Both the position numbers and the translations under genes were made by a program. A stretch of DNA of 6,047 nt from an uncultured Rhodovulum sp. (GTDB taxonomy: Bacteria > Pseudomonadota > Alphaproteobacteria > Rhodobacterales > Rhodobacteraceae): positions 1 to 6,047 of the forward strand of contig CAMIMK010000198.1 in assembly GCA_946221765.1 (NCBI GenBank), read 5' to 3'. A model generated the notes under the pieces. That model was not told the origin of the DNA. It ran no database searches and saw only the letters and a program-made list of their open reading frames with translations. Every line of letters starts with the position of its first letter. The first letter of the stretch is position 1. Positions 4,923-6,047 of the stretch are shown piece after piece.

Positions 4923-6047
4923 ATGACCGCCCTCGTCCCCCGCCCCTGGCTGCCCGCCGCCTGTGCGACGCGCATCGACACCATCGCCGCCACCACGGCG
5001 GCGAGCCCCTCGGACGCGATCGGTGCCCGCATCGACGCCCTTGTCGCCGAGAACCGCGCCATCCACGAGCGCGACTGCTTCAACCTCAATCCCGCCACCA
5101 ATGTGATGAACCCGGCGGCCGAGGCGCTGCTGGCGAGCGGCCTCGGCAGCCGCCCGTCGCTCGGCTATCCGGGTGACAAGTACGAAATGGGGCTGGAGGC
5201 GATCGAGGAGATCGAGGTCATCGCCGCCGAACTCGCGGCCGAGGTGTTCCGCGCCACCCATGCCGAGATCCGCGTCGGCTCGGGCGCGCTCGCCAATCTC
5301 TATGCGTTTCTCGCCACGACCCGGCCCGGTGATGCGATCATCGCCCCGCCGGCCACGATCGGCGGGCATGTCACCCACCATGCCGCGGGCTGCGCGGGGC
5401 TTTACGGCCTCGACATCCACGCCGCCCCGGTGGATGCGGATGCCTATACCGTCGATCTCGACGGGCTGCGCCGCCTCGCCCACGAGGTGCGGCCCCGGCT
5501 CATCACCATCGGCGGCAGCCTGAACCTCTTCCCGCATCCGGTGGCGGACGTGCGTGCCATTGCTGACGAGGTCGGCGCCCATGTCCTCTTCGACGCCGCC
5601 CACCAGTGCGGGATGATCGCGGGCGGCGTCTTCGCCGATCCGCTGGCCGAAGGGGCACATCTGATGACGATGAGCACCTACAAGAGCCTCGGCGGCCCGG
5701 CGGGGGGGCTCATCGTCACCAATGACGCGGCGCTGGCCGAGCGGCTGGAGGCCATCGCCTTCCCCGGGCTGACGGCGAATTTCGACGTGGCCAAGTCCGC
5801 GGCGCTGGCGGTGACGCTTCTCGACTGGCGCGAGCACGGGGCGGCCTATGCCCGTGCCATGGCGGACACCGCCGGGGCGCTCGCCCGTGCGCTCGCGGCC
5901 GAGGGCCTGCCGGTCTTTGCCGCCGACCGGGGGTATACGGCGAGCCACCAGCTGGCGATCGAGGCCGAGGCGCTCGCTCGCTATGCCGCCCGCGGACCGA
6001 CGCGCTACGAACAACTCGGCACGCTGCGCGACCTCTTCGGCTTCACC
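4923..6047 (+). CDS. Serine hydroxymethyltransferase-like PLP enzyme, divergent, 3'-truncated by window edge
   Basis: Fold-type I PLP enzyme of the SHMT family; 375 residues are visible and the C-terminus is outside the window. The ATG at 4923 has AGGAG seven bases upstream. Family landmarks are present: GYPGDKYEMG (81-90, GlyA has GYPGKRYYGG), GGHVTH (148-152), DAAHQCG with Asp224 and His227 (GlyA DMAHVAG), and STYKSLGGPAGG with the likely PLP-binding Lys254 (GlyA TTTHKTLAGPRGG). By hand alignment several conserved GlyA residues differ: the SENY Glu aligns with Thr59, the second Tyr of YYGG with Glu, the His before the PLP Lys with Tyr253, and the Arg of GPRGG with Ala. This suggests a specialised member acting on a glycine/beta-hydroxy-amino-acid type substrate rather than housekeeping GlyA. 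Threonine aldolase- or transaldolase-type chemistry is possible. The divergent GcvA-like gene is its likely regulator. Confidence 0.85.
   Translation, partial: MTALVPRPWLPAACATRIDTIAATTAASPSDAIGARIDALVAENRAIHERDCFNLNPATNVMNPAAEALLASGLGSRPSLGYPGDKYEMGLEAIEEIEVIAAELAAEVFRATHAEIRVGSGALANLYAFLATTRPGDAIIAPPATIGGHVTHHAAGCAGLYGLDIHAAPVDADAYTVDLDGLRRLAHEVRPRLITIGGSLNLFPHPVADVRAIADEVGAHVLFDAAHQCGMIAGGVFADPLAEGAHLMTMSTYKSLGGPAGGLIVTNDAALAERLEAIAFPGLTANFDVAKSAALAVTLLDWREHGAAYARAMADTAGALARALAAEGLPVFAADRGYTASHQLAIEAEALARYAARGPTRYEQLGTLRDLFGFT

Noticed and set aside
4812..6014. N-terminal extension of the LysR frame on the minus strand
   Set aside because: It is antisense to the SHMT-like gene, whose plus-strand product has clear PLP-enzyme motifs; the LysR family starts at the ATG at 4811.
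1..6047. CRISPR arrays, insertion sequences, riboswitches
   Set aside because: No regularly spaced repeats, no transposase-like frame with terminal inverted repeats and no recognisable riboswitch core were seen.

Overview
The window looks like a high-GC alphaproteobacterial chromosome, most likely Rhodobacterales or a close relative. This rests on strong G/C third-position use, the gene families present, and an ars cassette of the rhizobial arsR-aqpS-arsC type. The genus is inference.

Left flank (1-1822): the 3' part of a NADH pyrophosphatase gene (nudC-like, plus strand, cut by the window edge) converges on a complete prephenate dehydratase gene (pheA, minus strand). Both are ordinary housekeeping genes. 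A complete tRNA-Thr gene (anticodon CGT) follows on the plus strand at 1823-1898.

Island (about 1859-3902): the 3' half of the tRNA gene, from anticodon-loop base 37 through CCA and four bases beyond, is repeated perfectly for 44 bp at 3859-3902. The two copies lie exactly 2,000 bp apart. This is the expected footprint of site-specific integration into a tRNA 3' end, with attL at the intact tRNA and attR at the orphan fragment. The DNA between them holds a compact arsenic-resistance operon: arsR (start 2037), a MIP-family aquaglyceroporin (aqpS-like, 2374) and a glutaredoxin-dependent arsenate reductase (arsC, 3048). All three are overlapping or coupled. arsC carries an apparent one-base insertion (CCC at 3242-3244) that removes its second half. 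After arsC, about 400 bp (3454-3858) hold no convincing gene but several short GC-rich inverted repeats. No integrase is present, so this looks like a remnant or a cis-mobilizable element rather than a self-moving island.

Right flank (3903-6047): a GcvA-like LysR regulator (minus strand) ends only 21 bp from attR. It is divergent from a serine-hydroxymethyltransferase-like PLP enzyme (plus strand, cut by the window edge). The 111-bp region between them carries several dyads. The LysR protein probably regulates the PLP enzyme, whose sequence departs from classical GlyA at several conserved positions.

The main items of interest are the 2-kb att-bounded arsenic island without a recombinase, the broken arsC next to an intact arsenite channel, and the atypical SHMT-family enzyme with its own GcvA-like regulator.
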